Assembly: GCA_013151975.1 (NCBI GenBank)
Contig: JAADHG010000294.1
Span: 1-14,730, forward strand
From: Chlorobiota bacterium
GTDB taxonomy: Bacteria > Bacteroidota > Bacteroidia > Flavobacteriales > Flavobacteriaceae
Reading direction: 5' to 3'
Length of the DNA: 14,730 bases
Below the pieces are notes generated by a model. The model did no database searches, had not been told where the DNA came from, and worked only from the letters and a program-made list of their open reading frames with translations. The position numbers and the translations under genes are program-made. The first letter of the stretch is position 1. Every line of letters begins with the position of its first letter. Positions 1 to 7,372 of this stretch are shown in pieces.

Positions 1-284
1 GTAATTGATGGAAAAAATTTAGACACGGATGGAGGAGCGAATGGATCTGGGAAGAGTTCTTTGATAAAGAAGGACAAAAAGAAAGGTGGTTAAAAGCTAT
101 AGACGACGACAACATGAATTGGTATCATGTTTCTAACTTAAAGTTTTGGAATGAACCAGTCGCTAGGCTATATAATATAAACTCTATTCCTGCAACATTT
201 ATACTAGATAAAGATGGTATTATCGTTGCCAAAAAACTTAGAGGTGATGCCCTTGAACAAAAAATAGCTGAGTTATTAGACTAA
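1..284 (+). CDS. TlpA/ResA-like thioredoxin-family protein, 3' end only, possible frameshift
   Basis: This is the C-terminal part of a thiol-disulfide oxidoreductase-like protein, of the periplasmic TlpA/ResA kind that reduces or exchanges disulfides. The good reading is the frame ending at TAA 282-284. It shows a DKEGQKERWLKAI segment, then a short WYHVSNL strand, then the family's cis-proline motif SIPATFILDKDG and a closing helix LRGDALEQKIAELLD. The CxxC active site would lie left of the window. The same frame has a TGA at 6-8, and the residues before DKEGQ (about 9-56) fit the family poorly. The other open frame (positions 1-90, stop 91-93) gives V-I-D-G-K-N-L-D, which resembles the expected upstream helix. 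A net loss of a few bases around 34-60 would join the two frames. So this is either a pseudogene or a sequence error. Membership in the thioredoxin-like fold is fairly sure; integrity is not. Confidence 0.72.
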
Positions 285-309
285 TAAAAAAATAAAAAGC
301 ACCTTTTAA

Positions 310-333
310 TGTCTGTTTGAGCGCAGTCGAAAA
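310..333. repeat. Intergenic repeat copy 1 (TTGAGCGCAGTCGAAA core)
   Basis: The core reads CTGTTTGAGCGCAGTCGAAA (313-332). It matches the second copy at 415-436 except that the second copy has one extra C and one extra A. From general knowledge, sequences of the type TTTCGACTGCGCTCAA are scattered in intergenic regions of many flavobacterial genomes, often near gene ends. This copy can form only a short CTG/CAG stem. No mobility gene is nearby. Confidence 0.6.
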
Positions 334-413
334 CTATAAAAGAACTTTTGGCTGTTTTGAAAACTCACTTCCGTGAATGTTTATTACCCACAATAATAGA
401 TTCTTCACTTTAG

Positions 414-450
414 CCTGTCTTGAGCGACAGTCGAAAGATTCAGAATGACA
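414..450. repeat. Intergenic repeat copy 2 with hairpin, abutting the rhomboid stop codon
   Basis: This copy contains the stem CTGTC (415-419), loop TTGAGC (420-425) and stem GACAG (426-430), followed by TCGAAAGATTCAGAATGACA. The trailing part is absent from copy 1 and, read on the other strand, gives the common TGTCATTCTGAATCTTTCGA form. The two bases that are extra relative to copy 1 (C419 and A427) both lie in the stem and lengthen it from 3 to 5 bp. The repeat ends exactly where the rhomboid stop codon begins (451). It could act as a 3' hairpin for one or both converging transcripts. Confidence 0.6.
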
Positions 451-1101
451 TTATATTTTCCCTGTTTTACGCATTACATATAGTATTACAATTGGTATGG
501 CAAGAAGTACAACCATAAAAATATTTTCTGAAAACAACCAAGGAGCTAATACGAGCGTAATAACATAACCACCAACAGCACCTCCAAAATGTGCATCGTG
601 TCCAATATTCCCAACACTATTTTTCATGCCATAAATAGAATATAACAAATAGCCAATACCAAATATATAAGCCGGAATAGGAATTGGAATAAAAAACATG
701 TACAAACTCATACTTGGATTTAATAAAATGGCTGAATACAAAATCCCTGTAACAGCTCCACTTGCTCCAACTGCGCTATAATGGTATTCGTTTTTATGAA
801 AGTAAAGTGACAATAAATTACCTACTAATAGGCTGCCAAAATATACAATAAGAAAATTGATCTCTCCTAAATGCACTATTACTGGGTTTGCGAAAAAATA
901 GAGCGTTAACATGTTAAACAATAAATGCTGTGTATCCACATGCAAAAATCCAGAGCTTATCATTCTTATTTGTTCTCCTCGTTTAACACCTCCTATATTA
1001 AACTTATATTTTTCAAAAAATGAAAAATCATTAAATCCTTTTAAAGAGACTATAACATTTGCTGCTATAATTATAATTGTAATAAAACTTAAATTGCCCA
1101 T
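451..1101 (-). CDS. Rhomboid-family intramembrane serine protease
   Basis: A membrane-embedded serine protease of 216 aa, the usual size for a compact bacterial rhomboid with six transmembrane helices. The substrate is not predictable. The catalytic Ser114 lies in the GASG motif (112-115) at the start of helix 4, and the catalytic His171 lies in HDAHFGGAVGG (168-178) in helix 6. The HLLFN motif (59-63) supplies the conserved His59 and Asn63 that help form the oxyanion site. Hydrophobic segments lie at about 4-20, 61-78, 82-101, 111-127, 132-157, 172-189 and 194-209, so a seventh short helix is possible. The start ATG (1099-1101) fits directly before the first helix, and a promoter candidate lies 19 nt upstream of it. 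The gene is divergent from the acyltransferase gene. Family assignment is secure because both catalytic motifs are present. Confidence 0.93.
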   Translation of the reverse strand: MGNLSFITIIIIAANVIVSLKGFNDFSFFEKYKFNIGGVKRGEQIRMISSGFLHVDTQHLLFNMLTLYFFANPVIVHLGEINFLIVYFGSLLVGNLLSLYFHKNEYHYSAVGASGAVTGILYSAILLNPSMSLYMFFIPIPIPAYIFGIGYLLYSIYGMKNSVGNIGHDAHFGGAVGGYVITLVLAPWLFSENIFMVVLLAIPIVILYVMRKTGKI

Positions 1102-1120
1102 AAAGTGTAAACGTTAAAAC

Positions 1121-1149
1121 TAAATATAATATATATTTGTTCTTGCAAA
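1121..1149 (-). promoter_or_regulatory. Candidate promoter for the rhomboid gene
   Basis: Read on the minus strand, TTTG (1146-1149) is followed after 17 nt by TATATTTA (1121-1128), 19 nt before the start codon. The Bacteroidota consensus is a TTG-type -33 element, a spacer of about 17-23 nt and TAnnTTTG. Only the last base of the -7 box deviates. The region is very AT-rich, so chance matches are possible. Confidence 0.4.
1132..1139 (+). promoter_or_regulatory. Candidate -7 element (TATATTTG) for the acyltransferase gene
   Basis: TATATTTG matches the Bacteroidota -7 consensus TAnnTTTG exactly and lies 24 nt before the ATG at 1164. I see no TTG element at the expected distance upstream. The box sits inside the spacer of the leftward rhomboid promoter candidate, so the two divergent promoters would overlap. 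Confidence 0.45.
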
Positions 1150-1163
1150 TCTAAAATTAAAAA

Positions 1164-2054
1164 ATGCAATTCATAGCTTACATTTTAATTTATCCATTTT
1201 TATGGCTTATTTCTTTACTTCCGTTTAGATTGTTATATGCTTTTTCTGATGGTGTTTTCGTATTAATATATTATGTTTTTGGATATAGAAAGAATGTTGT
1301 AAAAGAAAATTTAAATCTCGTATTTCCTGAAAAATCTAAACAAGAAATTAATAGAATTACAAAAGCGTTTTACCACCATTTATGCGATATGATTTTAGAA
1401 TCTATAAAGTCTATGACCATAAGTGAAGCCGAAATGAAAAAGCGTTTTGTTTTTGCTAATTTTGAAGAATTACATAAAATTACCAATCAAAATAGAAGCA
1501 TAATCTTGATGTGCGCACATTACGGAAGCTGGGAATGGATTTTTATTCTTCAAAAATATACTCAAGTAAAAGGATATGCAATATACAAGCGTTTAGCAAA
1601 CAAATATTTTGATGCTTTGGTTAAACGTATCAGAGCAAAATATAACACTTATTTAATTACAACTAAAGAAGCTATAACTGAGCTTGAAAAATCTAAAAGA
1701 GATGGAGAAATTAGTATTAGCGGATTTGCATCAGATCAGTCTCCAAAACCTAGTAAAGCATTTCATTGGACAGCATTTATGGACATAAAAGTACCTGTAC
1801 ATACTGGTGCAGAAATGATAGCTAAAAAATTGGATATGGCAGTTGTTATGTTTAAAGTTAAACGTTTAAAACGTGGTTACTACGAAACATCTTTTGAAAC
1901 CTTAGCTCATAATCCGCGTGAATATAAAGATTATGAAATTACTGATAAATTTTTAAAATTAGTGGAACAACAAATATATGAGGCACCAGAATATTATTTA
2001 TGGACACATAAACGTTGGAAACATAGAGATAAAGTACCTGAACAATTCAAATAA
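1164..2054 (+). CDS. LpxL/HtrB-type lysophospholipid/lipid A acyltransferase
   Basis: An inner-membrane acyltransferase of 296 aa, close to the normal length of the LpxL/LpxM family that adds secondary acyl chains to lipid A precursors from acyl-ACP. The N-terminus carries a hydrophobic anchor (about 4-20) and a second hydrophobic stretch to about 38. The catalytic H(x4)D/E motif is HYGSWE, with His119 and Glu123. Further family blocks are GFASDQSPK (187-195), FMDIKVPVHTGAEMIAKKL (205-223) and the C-terminal YLWTHKRWKHR (278-288). The start ATG at 1164 begins the anchor and follows a TATATTTG box. The last base of the stop codon (2054) directly abuts the stop codon of the opposing aminotransferase gene. 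In flavobacteria such proteins are often annotated only as lysophospholipid acyltransferases, so the exact acceptor (lipid A, ornithine lipid or other) is uncertain. Confidence 0.9.
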   Translation: MQFIAYILIYPFLWLISLLPFRLLYAFSDGVFVLIYYVFGYRKNVVKENLNLVFPEKSKQEINRITKAFYHHLCDMILESIKSMTISEAEMKKRFVFANFEELHKITNQNRSIILMCAHYGSWEWIFILQKYTQVKGYAIYKRLANKYFDALVKRIRAKYNTYLITTKEAITELEKSKRDGEISISGFASDQSPKPSKAFHWTAFMDIKVPVHTGAEMIAKKLDMAVVMFKVKRLKRGYYETSFETLAHNPREYKDYEITDKFLKLVEQQIYEAPEYYLWTHKRWKHRDKVPEQFK

Positions 2055-3557
2055 CTAAAGTTTAAACCAGTTATTTACTCTTTCCTTTCTAGATGTAGCA
2101 TCAAACGACTTATGGATAAACTCGTTAGTCAATTTGTTATAATCATAATCTTTAGACCATTCTTCATGATTTTTAGCTAAAGCCTTAATGCCATTACAAA
2201 CTAATGCAACTTCTTCATTGGTAGTTGTTGGATGAATAGACATACGTATCCAACCTGGTTTTCGTATTAAATCCCCTAAAGTAATTTCATCAATCAACTT
2301 ATTAGATGTTTCATGATCTACATGTAATAAAAAATGACCGTAAGTACCTGCACAACTACAACCACCTCGTGTTTGTATTCCAAACTTATCATTCAATAAC
2401 TTCACTCCTAGATTAAAGTGTAAATCATCAATATAAAATGAGATTACACCAAGCCGGTCTTTATGCTTAGGTGCTAAAATGTGAATACTTTCAACATCTC
2501 CAAGTGAATTAAACATATATTCCAAAATTTCGTGCTCACGTTCTAACATTTTAGAAACACTCATTTGCTCTTTTAACTGAATTGAAAGAGCCGTTCGTAT
2601 CGTTTGTAAAAATCCTGGAGTACCACCATCTTCTCTATCTTCAATATTATCAATGTATTTATGCTCTCCCCAAGGATTGGTCCAACTCACAGTACCACCT
2701 CCTGGACAATCAGGAATCATATTATGGTATAGTTTCTTACTAAACACCAAAACCCCTGAGGTTCCCGGACCACCAAGAAATTTATGCGGTGAAAAGAAAA
2801 TAGCATCTAATGCCTCATTTTCATCTTCGGGATGCATATCAATATCAATATATGGTGCAGCACATGCAAAATCTACAAAACACACACCATCATAAGCATG
2901 CATTAATTTAGCAATATCGTGATATGGTATTTGTATTCCTGTAACATTTGAGCCTCCAGTAATGGATGCTATTTTAAATGTATAATCTTTGTATTCTTCT
3001 AATAAAACTTTAAGATTATCCATGCTAAATAAACCATCGTCACCTGGCGGAATAATTTCAACTTTTGCCATCGTTTCTAACCATGAGGTTTGATTAGAAT
3101 GGTGTTCCATATGAGTAATAAAAACTACTGGCTTTATCTCATCTGGAATGTTAGCGTATTGCTGTATATTCTCTGGGACTTTTAATCCTAAAATACGTTG
3201 AAACTTGTTAACAACACTTGTCATTCCACTTCCCGAAACAATCAAGATATCGTCCTCATTACTATTTACATGCGATTTAATAATGTCTTTAGCTTTATGA
3301 TAAGCCATAGTCATTGCTGTTCCAGACTCTGTTGTTTCTGTATGTGTATTGGCTACATAAGGTCCAAATTCATTAAGTATTTTCTCTTCAATAGGACGGT
3401 ACAATCGCCCTGAAGCCGTCCAATCTGTATATACAATTTTTTGTACACCATAAGGCGATTCAAATTCTAGGTCAATACCAACAATATTGTCTCTAAAAGG
3501 TTTGAAATAATATTCTAAAGCAGATGCCTTTTTTATCTTTGGTGTAGTTGGAATCAT
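2055..3557 (-). CDS. Aminotransferase class V-fold PLP enzyme (cysteine desulfurase/selenocysteine lyase-like)
   Basis: A pyridoxal-phosphate enzyme of 500 aa in the class V fold, longer than SufS/CsdA-type desulfurases (about 400-410 aa). Lys259 in SPHKFLGG is the expected Schiff-base lysine. Asp229 in VDFACAAP should contact the PLP ring nitrogen, and THMEHHSN (148-155) supplies the stacking histidine. The loop RGGCSCAG (397-404) aligns with the RxGxxCA loop of desulfurases: Cys402 falls at the catalytic cysteine position and Cys400 is an extra cysteine two residues before it. Insertions relative to SufS include about 126-143 and the C-terminal tail after 462. It lies 27 bp downstream of the phosphohexomutase gene and probably shares its transcript. 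No suf or isc partner genes are in the window. The substrate is uncertain: cysteine desulfurase, selenocysteine lyase or another beta-lyase. Confidence 0.87.
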   Translation of the reverse strand: MIPTTPKIKKASALEYYFKPFRDNIVGIDLEFESPYGVQKIVYTDWTASGRLYRPIEEKILNEFGPYVANTHTETTESGTAMTMAYHKAKDIIKSHVNSNEDDILIVSGSGMTSVVNKFQRILGLKVPENIQQYANIPDEIKPVVFITHMEHHSNQTSWLETMAKVEIIPPGDDGLFSMDNLKVLLEEYKDYTFKIASITGGSNVTGIQIPYHDIAKLMHAYDGVCFVDFACAAPYIDIDMHPEDENEALDAIFFSPHKFLGGPGTSGVLVFSKKLYHNMIPDCPGGGTVSWTNPWGEHKYIDNIEDREDGGTPGFLQTIRTALSIQLKEQMSVSKMLEREHEILEYMFNSLGDVESIHILAPKHKDRLGVISFYIDDLHFNLGVKLLNDKFGIQTRGGCSCAGTYGHFLLHVDHETSNKLIDEITLGDLIRKPGWIRMSIHPTTTNEEVALVCNGIKALAKNHEEWSKDYDYNKLTNEFIHKSFDATSRKERVNNWFKL

Positions 3558-3584
3558 ATGATATACTATTGAATGGTAAAAGTA

Positions 3585-4973
3585 CTAAATATTAGCTATT
3601 TCTTTAATTTCATTCATGATTTTTAAACCCAAATTATCTGCTTCATCTTGTGCCTTTGCTTCTGTATAAATCCGTATAATAGGCTCTGTATTACTCTTAC
3701 GCAAATGCACCCAACTATCTTCAAAATCAATCTTTACACCATCTATAGTTGTAATGTTTTCGTTTGCATAACGTGATTCTATCTCTTTTAAAATAGCATC
3801 TACATCTAAACTTGGTGTGAGCTGAATTTTATTTTTACTCATAAAATAACTTGGATAACTTTTCCGTAACGCACTTACTTTCATGTTCTTTTCGGTTAAT
3901 AGGCTTAAAAATAATGCTACCCCAACCAAAGAATCTCGTCCATAATGTAATTCTGGATAAATGATACCTCCATTACCCTCACCTCCAATAATGGCATTAT
4001 TTTTTTTCATTAGTTCTACTACATTTACTTCACCTACAGCACTTGCCTCGTAATTTTGTTCATACTTTTCAGTAATATCACGTAACGCTCTTGTGGAACT
4101 CATATTGCTTACTGTATTCCCAGGAGTTCTACTCAATACATAGTCTGCACAAGCAACTAAAGTATATTCTTCACCAAACATTTCGCCGTCTTCGCACATA
4201 AATGCCAAACGATCTACATCAGGATCTACAACAATACCAAAATCGGCGTGCTCTTTAACTACTAATTCAGAAAGATCCGTAAGGTGTTCTTTTAAAGGTT
4301 CAGGATTATGAGGAAAATGCCCATTAGGCTCACAGTATAACTTTACAGCATGCACGCCTAACCGCTCTAATAATAACGGAATAGCAATACCTCCAGTGGA
4401 GTTCACGCCATCTACAACCACTCTAAAATTCTGCCTTGCAATGGCATCTTTGTTTACTAATGGTAACTTTAAAACCTCATCAATATGCAAATCTATATAC
4501 GCTTGGTTTTTTGTTATTCTTCCTAAATCATCAACTTCCGCAAACTGCATAGCATCAGACTCTGCAATATCTAAAATTTTAGCGCCTTCTTCAGCATTTA
4601 AAAACTCCCCTTTAGCGTTTAATAATTTTAATGCATTCCATTGTTTTGGGTTGTGACTTGCTGTTAAAATAATACCACCATCGGCATGTTCCATAGGTAC
4701 AGCAACCTCAACAGTTGGCGTTGTAGATAAGCCTAAATCTATAACATGAATACCTAAACCAACCAATGTATTCATGACCAAATTTTGAATCATCTCTCCA
4801 GATATTCTTGCATCACGACCAACAACAACGGTGTAATGTTCCTTATTACGTTGTTGCTTAATCCAAACACCATAGGCCGAAGCAAATTTAACGGCATCAA
4901 TGGGCGTTAGATTTTCTCCAACAGTTCCTCCAATGGTTCCCCTAATTCCTGAAATTGATTTAATGAGTGTCAT
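3585..4973 (-). CDS. glmM: Phosphoglucosamine mutase/phosphomannomutase-type phosphohexomutase
   Basis: An alpha-D-phosphohexomutase of 462 aa that moves a phosphate between C1 and C6 of a hexose. As GlmM it would convert glucosamine-6-phosphate to glucosamine-1-phosphate for UDP-GlcNAc, feeding peptidoglycan and lipid A synthesis in the cytoplasm. All four site motifs are visible: the phosphoserine loop TASHNP (Ser106), the metal loop DPDVDR (250-255), the sugar-binding loop GEGNGG (331-336) and the phosphate-binding loop RKSNTEPIIR (425-434). The N-terminal SISGIRG (6-12) is typical. The metal loop is DPDVDR, not the DGDGDR of E. coli GlmM, as in the archaeal/Bacteroidota type. A strong -7 box lies 20 nt upstream of the ATG. 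The gene is first in a leftward pair with the aminotransferase gene. GlmM is the most likely role; phosphomannomutase or phosphoglucomutase activity cannot be excluded. Confidence 0.9.
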   Translation of the reverse strand: MTLIKSISGIRGTIGGTVGENLTPIDAVKFASAYGVWIKQQRNKEHYTVVVGRDARISGEMIQNLVMNTLVGLGIHVIDLGLSTTPTVEVAVPMEHADGGIILTASHNPKQWNALKLLNAKGEFLNAEEGAKILDIAESDAMQFAEVDDLGRITKNQAYIDLHIDEVLKLPLVNKDAIARQNFRVVVDGVNSTGGIAIPLLLERLGVHAVKLYCEPNGHFPHNPEPLKEHLTDLSELVVKEHADFGIVVDPDVDRLAFMCEDGEMFGEEYTLVACADYVLSRTPGNTVSNMSSTRALRDITEKYEQNYEASAVGEVNVVELMKKNNAIIGGEGNGGIIYPELHYGRDSLVGVALFLSLLTEKNMKVSALRKSYPSYFMSKNKIQLTPSLDVDAILKEIESRYANENITTIDGVKIDFEDSWVHLRKSNTEPIIRIYTEAKAQDEADNLGLKIMNEIKEIANI

Positions 4974-4992
4974 ATAACTACTTTAGTTTGAA

Positions 4993-5000
4993 CAAATATA
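4993..5000 (-). promoter_or_regulatory. -7 promoter element (TATATTTG) for the glmM-type gene
   Basis: On the minus strand the sequence TATATTTG matches TAnnTTTG exactly and ends 19 nt before the ATG at 4973. I see no clear TTG -33 element at the usual spacing. For the divergent acpH gene only a one-mismatch box, TCATTTTG (5021-5028), is visible on the plus strand. Confidence 0.5.
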
Positions 5001-5046
5001 AGATATCATACGCATATTCTTCATTTTGAATTTGTAAATTACACCA

Positions 5047-5640
5047 ATGAATTTTTTAGCTCACATCTATCTTTCTGGGAACAATAAAAAGGTTATTATC
5101 GGTAATTTTATTGCTGATGGAATTAAAGGAAAAGATTATAAAAAATACCCAAAAGAAATTCAAACGGGCATACTATTGCATCGTGAAATAGACACTTTTA
5201 CGGATGCACATAAAACAGTTAGACAAAGTACCAAACGCTTACATAAAAATTATAGCCATTACTCAGGAGTGATTGTAGATATTTTATACGATCATTTTTT
5301 AGCAAAAAACTGGAACGCATACAGTACTGTACCTTTAGATACATATGTTGATAAATTTTATGATACTCTAAAAGACAATTTTGATGTTTTACCAACTCGT
5401 ATTCAGAAAATGATGCCTTATATGATTGCAAATAATTGGTTGTTGAGTTACGCATCTATTGAAGGTATTGCAAAAGTTTTAGCAGGTATGAATCGTAGAA
5501 CTCAAAATAGGTCACAAATGAACTTAGCAATACATGAACTGGAAACATTTTATAAAGAATTTGAAAATGAATTCACCTCATTTTTTGAAGAACTCATTGC
5601 ATTTGCAAATGACAAACTAAAACTATTATCTTCACAATAA
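5047..5640 (+). CDS. acpH: Acyl carrier protein phosphodiesterase (AcpH family)
   Basis: A cytoplasmic metal-dependent hydrolase of 197 aa, the normal AcpH length. The family removes the 4'-phosphopantetheine group from holo-ACP to give apo-ACP. The signature begins at the N-terminus, MNFLAHIYLS, with His6, followed by GNFIADGIKG (Asp24), then HREIDTFTDAH (45-55) and VDILYDHFLA (77-86), which carry the Asp and His residues typical of this HD-like fold. GMNRRT (147-152) is also conserved. The gene diverges from glmM and is followed after 16 bp by the gamma-glutamyltranspeptidase gene, so co-transcription is likely. Family assignment is firm. The physiological role is less clear, because AcpH homologues occur where ACP turnover is not known to be important. 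Confidence 0.9.
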   Translation: MNFLAHIYLSGNNKKVIIGNFIADGIKGKDYKKYPKEIQTGILLHREIDTFTDAHKTVRQSTKRLHKNYSHYSGVIVDILYDHFLAKNWNAYSTVPLDTYVDKFYDTLKDNFDVLPTRIQKMMPYMIANNWLLSYASIEGIAKVLAGMNRRTQNRSQMNLAIHELETFYKEFENEFTSFFEELIAFANDKLKLLSSQ

Positions 5641-5656
5641 ATAATTAACCTATCAA

Positions 5657-7360
5657 ATGAAAAAAATAATTTTACTTGCTTTACTCCTTGTAAGCATCAT
5701 TTCTTGTAAAAAATCATTCACAAAACCAATAGTTGACGAATTTAAAAGAGGCCTAATTACAGACCATGCAATGGTAGTTTCTGCACGTGTTGAAGCTTCA
5801 AAAATAGGCGCTGATATATTAAAAAAAGGAGGCAATGCCTTCGACGCTATGGCTGCAACACAATTAGCATTAGCAGTTGCTTACCCATTTGCAGGAAATA
5901 TAGGAGGCGGTGGTTTTATGGTATATAGAAAAGCTAATGGTGACATTGGTGCTCTTGATTTTAGAGAAAAAGCACCTTTAGCTGCTACAAAGGATATGTA
6001 TTTAGATTCTCTAGGCAATGTCATTCCTGAGAAAAGCACTTTGGGTGTAATGTCTGTTGGTGTTCCTGGATCGGTTGCAGGAATTTTTGCAGTTCACGAA
6101 AAATTAGGAAGCTTACCCATTGAAGACATCATTAAACCAGCCATTGAACTTGCAAAAAAAGGTGTGGTAATTACTGAAAAACAAGAAAAAAAGTTTAAAA
6201 ACTATCAAGAATCGTTTAGAAAAGTAAACAAAGACTCCATTTTGTTTGAAAAGGATTGGAAAGCAAACGATACTATTAAATATAATGCTTTAGCCGAAAC
6301 GCTTACCAGAATTATGACCAATGGAAGAGATGAATTTTATAAAGGAGAAACGGCGAAACGATTGGTGAGTTTTATACAAGAAAATGGCGGGATTATTACT
6401 GAAGAAGATTTAGCAAAATACGACGTAAGTTGGCGAACTCCTATAACATTTGAGTACGACGATTTAAAGATTATTTCCATGTCGCCACCATCAAGCGGCG
6501 GTATTTGTTTAGCACAAATTATGGAAATGATTGAACCTTACGATTTAGATCAATTTGGTCATAACTCAGTAAAATCTATTCAAGTCATTACCGAAGCTGA
6601 ACGACGTGCCTATGCTGATAGAAGTTATTATTTGGGCGATCCAGATTTTGTAAGCATCCCAGGTGAAACACTTATTAGTGATAACTATTTAAAAGACAGG
6701 ATGGCTTCGTTTTCATTTGACAAAGCAACACTTTCTTCTGATGTCACTCATGGCGACATCCAAGTAGTAGAAAGTAATGAAACCACACACTACTCTATTA
6801 TAGACCAGTTTGGAAATTCGGTTTCAGTAACCACAACTCTAAATGGTGGTTATGGTTCTAAATTGTATTGTTCGGATTTGGGCTTCTTTTTAAATAATGA
6901 AATGGACGATTTTAGCAGCAAACCAGGAGTTCCAAATATGTTTGGATTAATTGGTGCCGAAGCGAATAGTATCGCTCCTGAAAAGCGTATGTTAAGTTCC
7001 ATGACTCCTACTATTGTTGAAAAAGACGGCAAATTATTAATGAGTGTTGGTACTCCAGGAGGCTCCACAATAATCACTTCAGTAATGCAAACTATTTTAA
7101 ATGTTCATGAATATAGCATGACCATGCAACAGGCAGTTAACGCGCCAAGGTTTCATCACCAATGGTTACCAGATGTAGTATTATTTGAACCAAATTCCTT
7201 TCCAAACGAAATTATTGAGGAATTACAACGTTTAGGATATAAAACCGATGAAAAACGTGCTCCAGTAATTGGAAAAGTAGACGGCATCTTAGTGTTAGAA
7301 AACGGTAAACTTGAAGGTGGTGCCGATAGACGTGGCGATGATACTGCTACAGGATATTAA
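5657..7360 (+). CDS. ggt: Gamma-glutamyltranspeptidase, predicted lipoprotein
   Basis: An N-terminal nucleophile hydrolase of 567 aa that cleaves the gamma-glutamyl bond of glutathione and transfers it to water or an amino acid. The precursor self-cleaves before the nucleophile into large and small subunits. Thr376 in ETTHYS (375-380) is the expected nucleophile, leaving a small subunit of 192 aa. Other family landmarks are NIGGGGFMV (81-89), the LNNEMDDFS segment (412-420) and GTPGGS (465-470). The N-terminus is a signal sequence ending in SIISC, so Cys17 is probably lipidated and the enzyme would be tethered in the periplasm or at the outer membrane rather than being a soluble periplasmic protein. 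The start ATG lies 16 bp after acpH. A glutathione or gamma-glutamyl peptide scavenging role is inferred from the family; the native substrate in flavobacteria is not settled. Confidence 0.93.
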   Translation: MKKIILLALLLVSIISCKKSFTKPIVDEFKRGLITDHAMVVSARVEASKIGADILKKGGNAFDAMAATQLALAVAYPFAGNIGGGGFMVYRKANGDIGALDFREKAPLAATKDMYLDSLGNVIPEKSTLGVMSVGVPGSVAGIFAVHEKLGSLPIEDIIKPAIELAKKGVVITEKQEKKFKNYQESFRKVNKDSILFEKDWKANDTIKYNALAETLTRIMTNGRDEFYKGETAKRLVSFIQENGGIITEEDLAKYDVSWRTPITFEYDDLKIISMSPPSSGGICLAQIMEMIEPYDLDQFGHNSVKSIQVITEAERRAYADRSYYLGDPDFVSIPGETLISDNYLKDRMASFSFDKATLSSDVTHGDIQVVESNETTHYSIIDQFGNSVSVTTTLNGGYGSKLYCSDLGFFLNNEMDDFSSKPGVPNMFGLIGAEANSIAPEKRMLSSMTPTIVEKDGKLLMSVGTPGGSTIITSVMQTILNVHEYSMTMQQAVNAPRFHHQWLPDVVLFEPNSFPNEIIEELQRLGYKTDEKRAPVIGKVDGILVLENGKLEGGADRRGDDTATGY

Positions 7361-7372
7361 GCTCATTCTGTT

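Larger units (their letters stand above)
285..450. other. Intergenic region between converging genes, holding two hairpin repeats
   Basis: This gap separates the end of the thioredoxin-like gene from the end of the leftward rhomboid gene, so both genes are transcribed into it. It holds a weak AAAAG-CAC-CTTTT hairpin at 295-307, two diverged copies of a flavobacterial-type intergenic repeat (listed separately), and a small TCAC/GTGA hairpin near 365-376. I see no open frame with coding character. A role in 3' end formation or transcription termination for both genes is an inference from position. Confidence 0.6.

Noticed and set aside
295..307. AAAAG-CAC-CTTTT as a rho-independent terminator for the first gene
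   Set aside because: The stem is short and nearly all A-T with no U-run of note, so I did not list it as a terminator.
911..1117. Open frame on the plus strand opposite the rhomboid gene
   Set aside because: It lies across the rhomboid coding region and the divergent promoter region, and shows no family features; it is a shadow of the real gene.
2653..3413. Plus-strand open frames opposite the aminotransferase gene
   Set aside because: They lie fully inside a strongly supported minus-strand gene with intact PLP motifs and have no recognisable domains.
4396..4656. Plus-strand open frame opposite the glmM-type gene
   Set aside because: The minus-strand protein has all phosphohexomutase motifs in this stretch, so this frame is a shadow.
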